Shown one piece after another: positions 27,825 through 35,630 of a stretch of DNA of 64,000 nucleotides; the stretch's first letter is position 1; each line of letters opens with the position of its first letter. The notes under the pieces were generated by a model. The model did no database searches. It was not told where the DNA came from and saw only the letters and a program-made list of their open reading frames with translations. Origin of the DNA: Chitinophaga sp. MM2321 (GTDB lineage: Bacteria > Bacteroidota > Bacteroidia > Chitinophagales > Chitinophagaceae); the NCBI RefSeq assembly GCF_964033635.1, contig NZ_OZ035533.1:3534001-3598000 (forward strand), read 5' to 3'. The position numbers were made by a program, and so were the translations under genes.

Positions 27825-28796
27825 TTATCTTGTGGTGGTATCAGATTTATTTATCTCCAGTTGTAAAGGCGCCGTAAAAACATAATCATTATCCTTTACG
27901 GGATTATGGCAGCTAATACACTCCTGAACAAAAACGGCGCGCTCTCCATAGGGTTTTAAATGATCCCCTTTCCATCGTGCCCATCCCCAGCCTTTGGTAG
28001 CAACATATTTTTTGGCGTCTTTTATCATAAATTCCACCTGGACAAAATCTCCGGCGGCAACAGTGCCATCAGGCTGGACTTGTTGCTTCCAGGCCGTTTT
28101 TGCAAAAATGGCTCCATCCGGCCAGGGATTGGTGTGGTGCTCTCTGATGGCTTTTACAGCGATGCTATTACCAAAAATAATACGCATGGTCCCATTGTCA
28201 AACCGATCTGTTGTACTGATAGCCTTCCAATCCCGGTAATCAGGTATGTAATTGATACCATTGGCGGTGGGCGCTACCTTCTTAGGATCCAATGCTGTTT
28301 TAGTGACAGGTGGATTAGCAGTGGCTTTATCACTGATAGGCAATGGTTCCTTCAAGGCCGTTCTCATGAGAGAAAGAGAAGTGACATAACTTTTCAATGT
28401 ACTGATAGCCGCTTTATTTAATTTCGCATCCCGATGTATGGCGCTGTAAGCGGGCAGCGGCATCTCACCGGATAAGATCTTATTAAAAGCATAATATAGC
28501 AGAGCACTTCGCTGAGGTTGTTTTAGACTATCCCAATTTGAAAAATTAAGAACGCTTCTTCCATCCCTTATGTGTCCACTAACGATAAAGTTGGCAGGTG
28601 TTAACTGATCATACCAGCTCAGGTTAGTTTGATTAGAATGGCAGTCAAAACAGGAATTTCTCAAAATATCGCTCACCTCTTTGGGTACATCAGAGAGATC
28701 TTTTGCTGGTTCACTTTCAATTTTTTCAGGTCTCCAACATTGTATTAATACAATTCCTATTAACAGGAAAACGACTATTTTAACCCTCTTTTTCAT
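27825..28796 (-). CDS. haem-binding plus cytochrome P460-type protein
   Basis: I place the start at 28796 (MKKRVKIVVFLLIGIVLIQCW), which gives a proper signal or lipobox; the frame extends 18 codons upstream without domain content. The N-terminal half (about 40-160) is a Haem_bd domain with CFDCHSNQTNLSWYDQLTP (CxxCH). The C-terminal half (about 195-310) is P460-like (YIPDYRDWKAISTTDRFDN, GTMRIIFGN, TKGWGWARWKG) and ends with a second CxxCH in VQECISCHNPVKDNDYVF. It is therefore a probable di-haem periplasmic c-type protein, plausibly in electron transfer or oxidation of small nitrogen compounds. Enzymatic activity is not shown. It is the first gene of a two-gene minus-strand operon. Confidence 0.82.
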   Translation of the reverse strand: MKKRVKIVVFLLIGIVLIQCWRPEKIESEPAKDLSDVPKEVSDILRNSCFDCHSNQTNLSWYDQLTPANFIVSGHIRDGRSVLNFSNWDSLKQPQRSALLYYAFNKILSGEMPLPAYSAIHRDAKLNKAAISTLKSYVTSLSLMRTALKEPLPISDKATANPPVTKTALDPKKVAPTANGINYIPDYRDWKAISTTDRFDNGTMRIIFGNSIAVKAIREHHTNPWPDGAIFAKTAWKQQVQPDGTVAAGDFVQVEFMIKDAKKYVATKGWGWARWKGDHLKPYGERAVFVQECISCHNPVKDNDYVFTAPLQLEINKSDTTTR

Positions 28797-28968
28797 TGGT
28801 GATACATTTTTACGTTGTTGTTTGATGAATCGAAAATACCTGCAACTCATTGATTTTTAGACTACTTTCCGGGGAAAGGGAATTTTTTGACCTTGAAGCC
28901 GAATATTTTAAACTGAATAATTTGGCTACTTTCGTTTTTATCATAAAAGGAGCAGGACCTTTTCTAAA

Positions 28969-30138
28969 ATGGCAGGGCCCTCCATTTTATTTAATCAAAG
29001 AGGTATACAACAAGTGAAAAAAACGCGGCTATATACTTTAACACTCGTAGGGATAAGCATCGTTGTTTTGATGATCAGCCTGGCATCCACCCAATATCTT
29101 TACAATGCTGCCAGGGAAAAGTTGTGGAGTACCAAATTAGCATCCGGAGAGCGGGAAGCAAGGGAAATCGCTCACCTGCTGGAGCAGCAACTCAATAGCG
29201 GACTAACACAACAACAGGTGATCAATAACCTGCAGAGAAGCATCGAAAATACCGATGTCAAAAGTGATTTCATCTGCATGTATAACCAAAAGGGAATTGA
29301 ACTGTGCCATCCGAACCCCGCCCTTATCGGTCAAATCATCGGGGAAGAAAACTCAGCGATAAAAGAACTAAAAACCGGGGAAAGCAGCTCTTTCATTGCT
29401 GTTTTACAAGCAGGCGTAAAAAGAAATGGGCTGCGCACATTCTCCGGCAATTCTCAGAAAAGCTCCGAAATAGTAACAGTTTATCCGGTACCACAAACGG
29501 ATTGGATGGTAGCCTCCCACGCTAACTTAACGGTGTTACAGGAGCAGTTGTCTGATTTACACCTGCAGTTCCTGGTTGGTTTGCTGCTGAGTGCTATCGC
29601 CATCAGCCTTTGCTGTTATATGCTCATCCGGCTGATTTACAGAAAATACGAAGCTGATATTGACCACGAAATAAAGGAGTTAAATGATAAAGTGGTGGGA
29701 TTGCAAGCCTTAAATCTGCAATTAAACACCCAGCAGGAAAAGTTACAGCAGCTTCCACATCCGTTGATGGCCCCTGCTGCTGCATCTGATACTGAAATAG
29801 TAAAAAAGAGAGTGATCACCTATCATAAAGATGAACTGATAAAATTAGATACCCACGACATTGCCTATGTTTTTCTGGACAACGGACTTCCTTATTTCTA
29901 CACATTTGAAAATCGTCCCTTCAATAGTAATAATAGCCTGGATGAAATAATGAAATGGCTGGATAATACCAATTTCTATAGAGCAAACAGACAATTTATT
30001 ATTAATATCCGGGCCATACAGAGCATATTGCTGTATGGAAAAAATCAGCTGAAACTGATTATGAAACCGGCGCCAGATATGGATGTTATCATCAGCAAGA
30101 ACAAGGTAGCTGAATTTAAACAATGGCTGGATCAGTAA
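28969..30138 (+). CDS. membrane-bound Cache-LytTR one-component regulator
   Basis: The 389-residue protein has an N-terminal membrane helix (about 22-45, LYTLTLVGISIVVLMISLA) and an extracytoplasmic Cache-like domain at about 50-200 (DFICMYNQKGIELCHPNPALIGQ, TVYPVPQTDWMVASHANL). A second helix (FLVGLLLSAIAISLCCYMLI, about 205-225) and a coiled-coil linker rich in L and Q follow. The C-terminal LytTR DNA-binding domain spans about 280-388 (HDIAYVFLDNGLPYFY, FYRANRQFIINIRAI). It should sense a small ligand or redox state outside the membrane and bind DNA directly from the membrane, without phosphotransfer. It is divergent from the haem/P460 operon, which is a candidate target. The first 15 codons may be non-coding, since a later Val start is possible. 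Confidence 0.82.
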   Translation: MAGPSILFNQRGIQQVKKTRLYTLTLVGISIVVLMISLASTQYLYNAAREKLWSTKLASGEREAREIAHLLEQQLNSGLTQQQVINNLQRSIENTDVKSDFICMYNQKGIELCHPNPALIGQIIGEENSAIKELKTGESSSFIAVLQAGVKRNGLRTFSGNSQKSSEIVTVYPVPQTDWMVASHANLTVLQEQLSDLHLQFLVGLLLSAIAISLCCYMLIRLIYRKYEADIDHEIKELNDKVVGLQALNLQLNTQQEKLQQLPHPLMAPAAASDTEIVKKRVITYHKDELIKLDTHDIAYVFLDNGLPYFYTFENRPFNSNNSLDEIMKWLDNTNFYRANRQFIINIRAIQSILLYGKNQLKLIMKPAPDMDVIISKNKVAEFKQWLDQ

Positions 30139-30242
30139 AAGCGCGGGCTCCCGGAATTACTACCAGCTTCCCATAATTTGACAGGATTTTCTACACAGAC
30201 CAGTACTTCCGATTTATACAATATTCCATTTCTTCGACATTC

Positions 30243-30250
30243 TACCTTTG
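30243..30250 (+). promoter_or_regulatory. TACCTTTG -7 box abutting the AhpD-like start
   Basis: TACCTTTG matches the Bacteroidota -7 consensus TAnnTTTG and ends one base before the annotated ATG at 30252. A transcript from it would begin inside the first codons. Either the mRNA is effectively leaderless or translation begins at the ATG at 30324. Confidence 0.4.
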
Positions 30251-30251
30251 T

Positions 30252-31244
30252 ATGTTGAAAGAAGGAAATAAAACAGGAACTGCAGTATTCGTGAATGCCC
30301 CGTTAACTAACAAAATAAGTGGTATGCGACTTAAAAAAGTAGAAAAAGGAGATGGTTTTTTTCGTGCCTTATTGATCAGGTTTATCTCAACCGTATCGGG
30401 AATGCGCCTGCCTGACGCCGCGCGTATCGTTATGTATCATAGAGATTTTTATGGAAAGCCAATGACAACCTGGACGCAGGCGGCCATGCGAGGCGAAAGC
30501 AGTTGGTCTGTTGGTGAGCGGGAACTTTTCGCGGCTATGACGGCAAAATGGAATTCATGCCCGTTTTGCATAGACGCGCACGGTGCTATTGCGTCATTGG
30601 CTTTGAATAAAACAATGGTAGCGGCATCACTTGCGGATTTTCGCCAGGCGAACCTACCTTCTAAATTATATGCCATCCTGGAGGTCCTGGAAATACTCAC
30701 CAAAACACCAGATGAACTGACTAAGGAACAAGTGGCTACGGTACTTCAAAACGGAATATCCGCACGGGAACTGGAAGATGCAATGGCAATTGTCGCCCTG
30801 TTCGGCATTACTGTTCGCTGCGCGAATACTTTCAATTTTGAGATGTTGGATAATGCTGAATTATTCCAGGCAGCCAAGCGAATGCTGACACAGGGTTATG
30901 TTTTCGGCAAGGGCAAGATGAAAGGTCTCCCGGATCACAGGACCTTGGCCGAAGAACTGCGCAAACGCGTGCTTGAAGGACCTGGATTAACAAATACTGA
31001 ATTTCGACAGGCATTTGCGAAACGAGCAACTGACGGCCCCGCTCTATCTGATCCAGATTATGACAAGCTGGCGCTACAAATTGGGCAATGTTCTTACAAG
31101 GTTACAGATGAACAGGTAGTAAAAGTAGTCCGGAAATCCGGAAGCGAAAAAGCCGCCTTTGAATTGATGACGGCAGCTGCTGTTAATTCGGGGCTTTATC
31201 GCTGGCAGCGGGGGCTTAGCTTATTAAAGGAAGTAGAAAAATAA
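30252..31244 (+). CDS. AhpD/carboxymuconolactone decarboxylase-like protein
   Basis: The 330-residue frame contains an AhpD-type core at about 85-175. ERELFAAMTAKWNSCPFCIDAHG carries the CxxC pair (C103, C106) and His110, and NTFNFEMLDNAELFQAAKRM follows. Such proteins act as alkylhydroperoxidase or thiol-disulfide reductases using the Cys pair. The C-terminal about 100 residues (LRKRVLEGPGLTNTEFRQAF and following) are helical and unassigned. The upstream -7 box abuts the ATG used here; the alternative start at 30324 (MRLKKVEKG) would remove 24 residues outside the domain. It lies 113 bp after the Cache-LytTR gene on the same strand, and both relate loosely to redox sensing. Confidence 0.82.
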   Translation: MLKEGNKTGTAVFVNAPLTNKISGMRLKKVEKGDGFFRALLIRFISTVSGMRLPDAARIVMYHRDFYGKPMTTWTQAAMRGESSWSVGERELFAAMTAKWNSCPFCIDAHGAIASLALNKTMVAASLADFRQANLPSKLYAILEVLEILTKTPDELTKEQVATVLQNGISARELEDAMAIVALFGITVRCANTFNFEMLDNAELFQAAKRMLTQGYVFGKGKMKGLPDHRTLAEELRKRVLEGPGLTNTEFRQAFAKRATDGPALSDPDYDKLALQIGQCSYKVTDEQVVKVVRKSGSEKAAFELMTAAAVNSGLYRWQRGLSLLKEVEK

Positions 31245-31361
31245 AACTATCTGATAATTAATTATTAATAGAAGATTATATAACCCCTTTTCGCATCAAA
31301 CAAAACTTCCTTTTTGTAGTTTTTCTTCGAAAAAGCAGCAAACAAATTAATCGCTAAGATC

Positions 31362-31559
31362 ATGGAGAAATTTTGTATCTCTCCGAAGATCCGAAAACGC
31401 TTGCTAAATCAGTGCAGATCGGCACAAAATATATTTGGCTATAACTTCGAAGTATATCTGGTTTATATCCTTGCGAAGCGGAAAGGCTTATCAATGGAAA
31501 TGCTGCGACTCCTGAAAAACGGAAAGCACTCGGTAGTTGCCTTACAGATTAAGATGTAG
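31362..31559 (+). CDS. small hypothetical protein (65 residues)
   Basis: An ATG-started frame encodes a basic peptide (MEKFCISPKIRKRLLNQCRS, ending LLKNGKHSVVALQIKM) with no recognised domain. It sits alone between the AhpD-like gene and the convergent Fic gene, ending 10 bp before the Fic stop. A T-rich stretch at 31309-31328 could hold a promoter. Length and composition are compatible with a real small gene or with chance; there is no homology I recognise. Confidence 0.35.
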   Translation: MEKFCISPKIRKRLLNQCRSAQNIFGYNFEVYLVYILAKRKGLSMEMLRLLKNGKHSVVALQIKM

Positions 31560-31569
31560 CTTCTTTTCG

Positions 31570-33147
31570 CTATTTAGTTTCTGGTAATTTAGCTACCATC
31601 TTGCCATGTAACTGCTCGTTAACTAAATAGCCAATAAAGGAGGCAAACGAAGTTATATCCTGTCCTACGCTTGCCTGCTCTAATGCCTGCATGTATTCAG
31701 TTCTTCTTTCCACAGGAATAACAGTCCACGGATATCCACCTGAAGCCAACATTGCATTCATTAGAAAACGTCCTATTCTTCCGTTGCCATCCATGTACGG
31801 GTGAATAAAAACAAAAATGAAATGACCCAATACCGCTCTAACCGATGCCGCTGGTTCTTCTTCCAATAATTCAAATAGTATGGGCATGGCATCCCTCATA
31901 GCATCAACATTCAAAGGAACGTGTTTGGAGTTGCCGATATGTACCTGATGATTGCGATACCCGGCAAGGTCTGCGGCCTTTAATAGTCCGGCAGCAACAC
32001 TTGGGTCGAAGAGCTGTCTGTACCATTTTGAGTGATCTTTATCCACCTGCTTTCCCGAATTAGCTCCTTTCAATATGGCTGTGATGGTTTCTTTCACCTG
32101 CAAAAAGGCTTGGAAGTAGCCTCTTGCCGCCATTGCATCCCTTTGTTTTCGATCTTCTTCGTTTCCTTTGCTATTCCACTTGCCACTACTTACCCTTTCG
32201 ATCAGTTCAGGTGTCACTCTATATCGCTCAATAGAAAGTGAGTGATAAGCATCAGTTACATAAATATCGTCAACGTCCTTTAAATAGGCTTGTGAATCAT
32301 CGGGTATGCCGGGCGCTTGGGGAAAGTTGGCAATAATAATCTCACGCATTTGCTGCCACATGAGCCTGATTCGATTTGCATAAGGAGAACGTTCACGGGA
32401 GGAAAGGTTCAGGTTCAGTTTGGCTTCAAAAGGATCTTCTTCCCGTATATCATAATCGGCCTGCTTAACAGTATCAACAATCTGGTCAGCTATTTTATCC
32501 CTGTTTATATTTCTAAAAGCACCTGCTAATCTGCCGGCAAATGTTGTATGCCCCTTTTCTAAAAGAATAGGCAATACTTCTGAAGCATCTCTTATCAATG
32601 CAAGGGCTGTGCGGGCATCTATGGCATTTCTTGTATAAATACCCGGTGAGCTATAAACCAAAGCAGCAGGCAGACTGTATATCCTCATTCCATCCAATAC
32701 GACGGTTTGATCCGCAGGTGGAATACTGGTCTTTAAATTGAATAAGGAAGTATTATGCGGCAAGGGTGTAGGATTATTATTTCCTTGCGGTGAACGTACC
32801 ATCAGTTGCTGTGGCACTGTGCTGTTTCCTGCATGGATGAGAAGTGACTGATCTGCCGACAAACACCATTCATTACCAAACTTATAGTTTAGGAACTTCA
32901 CAACGAAGTCCCAATAGGAACTATACCAAGACGTAGTTTCGCCTTCCTTTTCCGCGGGGTCTGTAGGTATGTACCAACCCTTTGTAACTTCACGGATAAA
33001 GCCATTTTTAAGTAATAATTCCCTGTATTTCCGATTGGGAATTTCATCGGTATGAATACCGACAGCTCCTTTATCCTGCAACTCCTGCAGGAATTTCAGG
33101 GATTCAACTAATCTTTCCCGGGGTGTCGCCATAATAAAACCTTGCAT
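31570..33147 (-). CDS. Fic-domain AMP-transferase-like protein with AbiEi-like N-terminus
   Basis: The 525-residue protein has a Fic motif HPYMDGNGRIGRF at about 446-458, containing the catalytic His and the anion-binding loop. A candidate inhibitory-helix motif SLSIER lies at about 298-303, close to the [ST]xxxE[GN] consensus but with Arg in the last position. Fic enzymes usually transfer AMP to hydroxyl groups of target proteins. The N-terminal about 220 residues (winged-helix-like VGIHTDEIPNRKYRELLLKNGFIREVTKGWYIP, then LLIHAGNSTVPQQLMV) resemble AbiEi-type antitoxin/transcription-factor proteins. The whole would combine a DNA-binding-like module with a Fic toxin. The gene is preceded by the 24-bp-pitch box array. 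Start at 33147 or 33132 (MATPRERL) cannot be decided. Confidence 0.85.
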   Translation of the reverse strand: MQGFIMATPRERLVESLKFLQELQDKGAVGIHTDEIPNRKYRELLLKNGFIREVTKGWYIPTDPAEKEGETTSWYSSYWDFVVKFLNYKFGNEWCLSADQSLLIHAGNSTVPQQLMVRSPQGNNNPTPLPHNTSLFNLKTSIPPADQTVVLDGMRIYSLPAALVYSSPGIYTRNAIDARTALALIRDASEVLPILLEKGHTTFAGRLAGAFRNINRDKIADQIVDTVKQADYDIREEDPFEAKLNLNLSSRERSPYANRIRLMWQQMREIIIANFPQAPGIPDDSQAYLKDVDDIYVTDAYHSLSIERYRVTPELIERVSSGKWNSKGNEEDRKQRDAMAARGYFQAFLQVKETITAILKGANSGKQVDKDHSKWYRQLFDPSVAAGLLKAADLAGYRNHQVHIGNSKHVPLNVDAMRDAMPILFELLEEEPAASVRAVLGHFIFVFIHPYMDGNGRIGRFLMNAMLASGGYPWTVIPVERRTEYMQALEQASVGQDITSFASFIGYLVNEQLHGKMVAKLPETK

Positions 33148-33176
33148 TTGTATGGCAGGCTATGCCGTCCATTATT

Positions 33177-33296
33177 TATTAAACATGGGTATGCAGTTAC
33201 TATTAAATTGTGCCGTCCCCATACTATTAAACAAAGATGCGACAAATTTATTAAATCATGTCGTGCTATTTCTATTGAATACTGATCATATATCCT
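33177..33296. repeat. five boxes TATTRAA at exact 24-bp pitch upstream of the Fic gene
   Basis: TATTAAA begins at 33177, 33201, 33225 and 33249, and TATTGAA at 33273. The pitch is exactly 24 bp in all four intervals. Positions 8 (Y), 12 (G, five of five) and 24 (Y) of the unit are also constrained; the remaining bases vary. Read on the minus strand, each unit has a CGRCAY-like word followed by TTTAATA. The array ends 30 bp before the Fic start codon. It is not a CRISPR (no long identical repeat) and shows no coding logic. Iterated operator sites or a degenerate minisatellite are the two readings. Confidence 0.8.
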
Positions 33297-33348
33297 TTCA
33301 TTGCCATATAAATACAATGCCGCACTTAATTTTAAAACGCTGCCATCG

Positions 33349-33495
33349 TCACCAAGTCCCCCTCCTTTTACCATTGGCTTTACGGATTTGCTGCAGCATT
33401 TTCCTGACAGTGCGTTCACTCCTACCGGTAATATTCTGGATGTCTTTTGCATAAATCACTATGCGATTAGGTACTAATATGTGCAAATTCGGCAT
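33349..33495 (-). CDS. truncated small HTH DNA-binding protein
   Basis: A 48-codon frame (ATG at 33495, TGA at 33349) reads MPNLHILVPNRIVIYAKDIQ, then NITGRSERTVRKMLQQIRKA and NGKRRGTW. This fits a small Bacteroidota HTH family in which the N-terminal helix-turn-helix (YAKDIxxITGRSxRTxxxxLxxIR) is normally followed by a second helical part ending near 75-90 residues. Here the protein stops right after the HTH, so it is probably truncated, though the HTH itself is intact. It is divergent from the hypothetical gene at 33639, 143 bp away. A decayed paralogue is at 45589-45774. Too short for ordinary gene callers. Confidence 0.6.
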   Translation of the reverse strand: MPNLHILVPNRIVIYAKDIQNITGRSERTVRKMLQQIRKANGKRRGTW

Positions 33496-33589
33496 AATCG
33501 GAATGGAAATTTTGCAGGGTTAAAATGCCGGCTTAGTTTGGTGTGGTTAAATGCAAATTTACAACATCCTGCGCAGATGTAAGCCTAAC

Positions 33590-33617
33590 GGGCCTGGCTA
33601 TGTGAAAGCCCTTTTTT
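33590..33617 (+). promoter_or_regulatory. short hairpin with T-run in the leader of the 33639 gene
   Basis: GGGC at 33590-33593 pairs with GCCC at 33608-33611, and six T follow. It lies 22 bp before the ATG of the conserved hypothetical gene. The stem is only 4 bp, so attenuation is a guess. Confidence 0.3.
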
Positions 33618-33638
33618 ATTATCTAAAATTATTTTCCA

Positions 33639-34406
33639 ATGGCAAAACAAAACGGAATAATTCCCTTGGAAGGAACTATTGGCAATATCACTTTTTATAA
33701 AACAAAGGACGGTAACCTCGCCCGTGAGAAAGGAGGTGTTGATGCCAACCGCATCGCGACAGATCCGGCGTTTATACGTACCCGTGAAAATGGTGCAGAG
33801 TTTGGCCGTGCCGGTAAGGCAGGGAAAGTACTGCGGACAGCCTTCCGGGCAATGCTGTTAAACGTCCGGGATGGTCGCATGACACCACGGCTGGTTCGTG
33901 AGATGGTGAAGGTAATCAAGGCGGATGTCACGAATCTGAGAGGGCAACGCAACATTATCGATGGTGAGGCGGAATTGCTGAATGGGTTTGAGTTCAATGG
34001 TGATGCACCTTTAGGTGGTTCCCTTTATGCACCTTTCACGGCTACCATTGATCGCGCTGCCGGCATGCTTACGGTAGACATTCCAGCTTTCATTCCTGCT
34101 AATATGGTGGCAGCACCGGATGGAGCCACGCATTTTAAAATTGTGGCTGCTGGCGCTGAGATAGATTTCGAAGCGGAAACGTTTATCAATGGTAATGCTG
34201 CGACTCCTGAAACGGCTACTAATGCGGCGACCGTCGATGTGGCAAGTCTGGCGATAAATGTCATGGCAAACAGTACAAAACCATTGTTCCTGGCTTTGGG
34301 CATCGTGTTTTACCAACAAGTAAACGATGTACTGTATAACATCAAGAACGGCGCTTACAATGCACTGGCGTTGGTTGCTGTTTCAGGCACTGCACCGACG
34401 CCATAA
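33639..34406 (+). CDS. conserved Bacteroidota hypothetical protein of a repeated cassette
   Basis: The 255-residue protein begins MAKQNGIIPLEGTIGNITFY and KTKDGNLAREKGGVDANRI, a start shared by a widespread Bacteroidota family of unknown function. It continues with basic helical sequence (RTRENGAEFGRAGKAGKVLR) at about 55-120. The C-terminal half is a beta-rich, Ala- and Asn-rich domain (IDRAAGMLTVDIPAFIP, LGIVFYQQVNDVLYNI). There is no signal peptide or membrane helix. The gene is monocistronic, divergent from a small HTH gene, and followed by a very strong terminator. The combination recurs in decayed form at 45.6-46.7 kb, which suggests a mobile or duplicated cassette. I do not know its function. 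Confidence 0.8.
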   Translation: MAKQNGIIPLEGTIGNITFYKTKDGNLAREKGGVDANRIATDPAFIRTRENGAEFGRAGKAGKVLRTAFRAMLLNVRDGRMTPRLVREMVKVIKADVTNLRGQRNIIDGEAELLNGFEFNGDAPLGGSLYAPFTATIDRAAGMLTVDIPAFIPANMVAAPDGATHFKIVAAGAEIDFEAETFINGNAATPETATNAATVDVASLAINVMANSTKPLFLALGIVFYQQVNDVLYNIKNGAYNALALVAVSGTAPTP

Positions 34407-34489
34407 TACTTCTGTGGCATTCAAAGACGGCAGTAGATAATAACAGCGGTTCATCCGCTACGAAATAGTTCTTCTGGCCACAGGTATGG

Positions 34490-34521
34490 TTACCTTACGG
34501 ATTGTTTGGTGTAATGGGTTC
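34490..34521. repeat. 32-bp identical repeat, copy 1 (copy 2 at 46660-46691)
   Basis: The shared stretch starts TTACCTTACGGATTGTTTGG and runs to the first bases of the terminator stem; similarity then continues at lower identity for about 20 bp. It marks the 3' boundary of the 33.3-34.5 kb cassette. Confidence 0.85.
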
Positions 34522-34549
34522 CTGCGAATCGCAGGAGCCCATTACTTTT
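34511..34549 (+). terminator. 16-bp-stem intrinsic terminator of the 33639 gene
   Basis: GTAATGGGTTCCTGCG (34511-34526) pairs with CGCAGGAGCCCATTAC (34530-34545) throughout, with one G-U wobble, around an AAT loop, followed by TTTT. It is about 105 bp after the stop codon. A corrupted copy lies at 46681-46711. Confidence 0.92.
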
Positions 34550-34712
34550 GATACTGAAGTTTCTCTTGAACCAGGATTGAATATCACCAGGATTCATTCT
34601 CTGTATTTATAAATGACCATGCAAAGAAAGCATTCTTCTATTAAAAAACATGCAAAGTCCATCCATCCTTCTGGCCTCAAATAAAATTGAAAGGGAAGCA
34701 TTTAACTACCTG

Positions 34713-35630
34713 TTATTTTTTTTCCATCAATGGCATAGCCTGGGGCTGAATAATCACAAAACCAACCAACGTATATTCCTGCTTAATGGCTTTTCGTACC
34801 CTTTCTATTGCATCAGTAATTCCTTCAGTATCGAGATCTGCTTTAAAATAAACCATAAGCATGAGTACAATTTCATCAGGCGACTCATAAGTTGATAGTA
34901 TATTGCCTACCTTAATTACTGCCGGATCCCTCTCGGTCAGTTCCTTTATTTTTCGTTGCGTTTCGGGTGCTATGCCTTCACCCATCAGTAAGCTGCGGCT
35001 TTCACGCGCCAGTATCAATGAAGCAAAAACCAACAGTAATCCAACTAAAATGGAAGCCACGCCATCCAGAAAAGGCATATTAAAAGCATGGTTAATCAGC
35101 ATTAAAACGAAAACAGTGATCAATCCAAGTACTGCTGCTCCGTCTTCAAACAATACCAAAAAACTTGAAGGGTCTTTACTATTAATGACCGCTTTCCAAA
35201 AACCTGTGCTGCCCCTTGTCTTATTAAATTCCCTGATAGCAATAACGAACGAGCCCCCATCAAAAATAAAAGAAAAGCCAAGGACAATGTAATTCAGCAT
35301 GGGATCTATCAAAGGCTCCACTTTTTGGATATGTATAATGCCCTGGTAAATTGATAGCCCACCGCCCAATCCAAAAATAAGTATGGAAACAATGAACGAC
35401 CAGAAATACAATTCTTTACCATAGCCAAAAGGTCTATACTTATCCGGCGGTCTGGCACTTCTCTTTAAACCATATAAAAGCAAAATCTGGTTGATAGTAT
35501 CCACCAAAGAGTGGATACCTTCGGAAATCATTGATGAGCTATTAGTGCGCGCACCGGCAATAAATTTTACAATTGCTATCAGTACGTCTGCAACCAGGGC
35601 GCTGTAAATAGATGCATGATTTTTGGTCAT
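34713..35630 (-). CDS. cation diffusion facilitator (CDF) family transporter
   Basis: The 305-residue protein has about six membrane helices in its first 215 residues and a cytoplasmic C-terminal domain (VGNILSTYESPDEIVLMLMVYF). Metal-site residues are seen in TM2 (GIHSLVDTINQ, HxxxD) and TM5 (LFEDGAAVLG and LDGVASILVG with paired Asp). The product should export Zn2+, Fe2+, Mn2+ or similar divalent metals by proton antiport. Its ATG overlaps the stop of a 51-codon antiporter remnant (ATGA arrangement), so it may depend on that upstream frame for translation. The preceding 33 kb cassette ends over 150 bp from its stop. Confidence 0.9.
   Translation of the reverse strand: MTKNHASIYSALVADVLIAIVKFIAGARTNSSSMISEGIHSLVDTINQILLLYGLKRSARPPDKYRPFGYGKELYFWSFIVSILIFGLGGGLSIYQGIIHIQKVEPLIDPMLNYIVLGFSFIFDGGSFVIAIREFNKTRGSTGFWKAVINSKDPSSFLVLFEDGAAVLGLITVFVLMLINHAFNMPFLDGVASILVGLLLVFASLILARESRSLLMGEGIAPETQRKIKELTERDPAVIKVGNILSTYESPDEIVLMLMVYFKADLDTEGITDAIERVRKAIKQEYTLVGFVIIQPQAMPLMEKK

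Noticed and set aside
33177..33296. CRISPR array
   Set aside because: The conserved part is only 7 bp in a 24-bp unit; there are no long identical repeats and no cas genes.
33152..33454. Plus-strand frame with LLN every eight residues
   Set aside because: The periodicity is the translation of the 24-bp box array; sequence after the array does not look coding, and the true small gene there is the minus-strand HTH.
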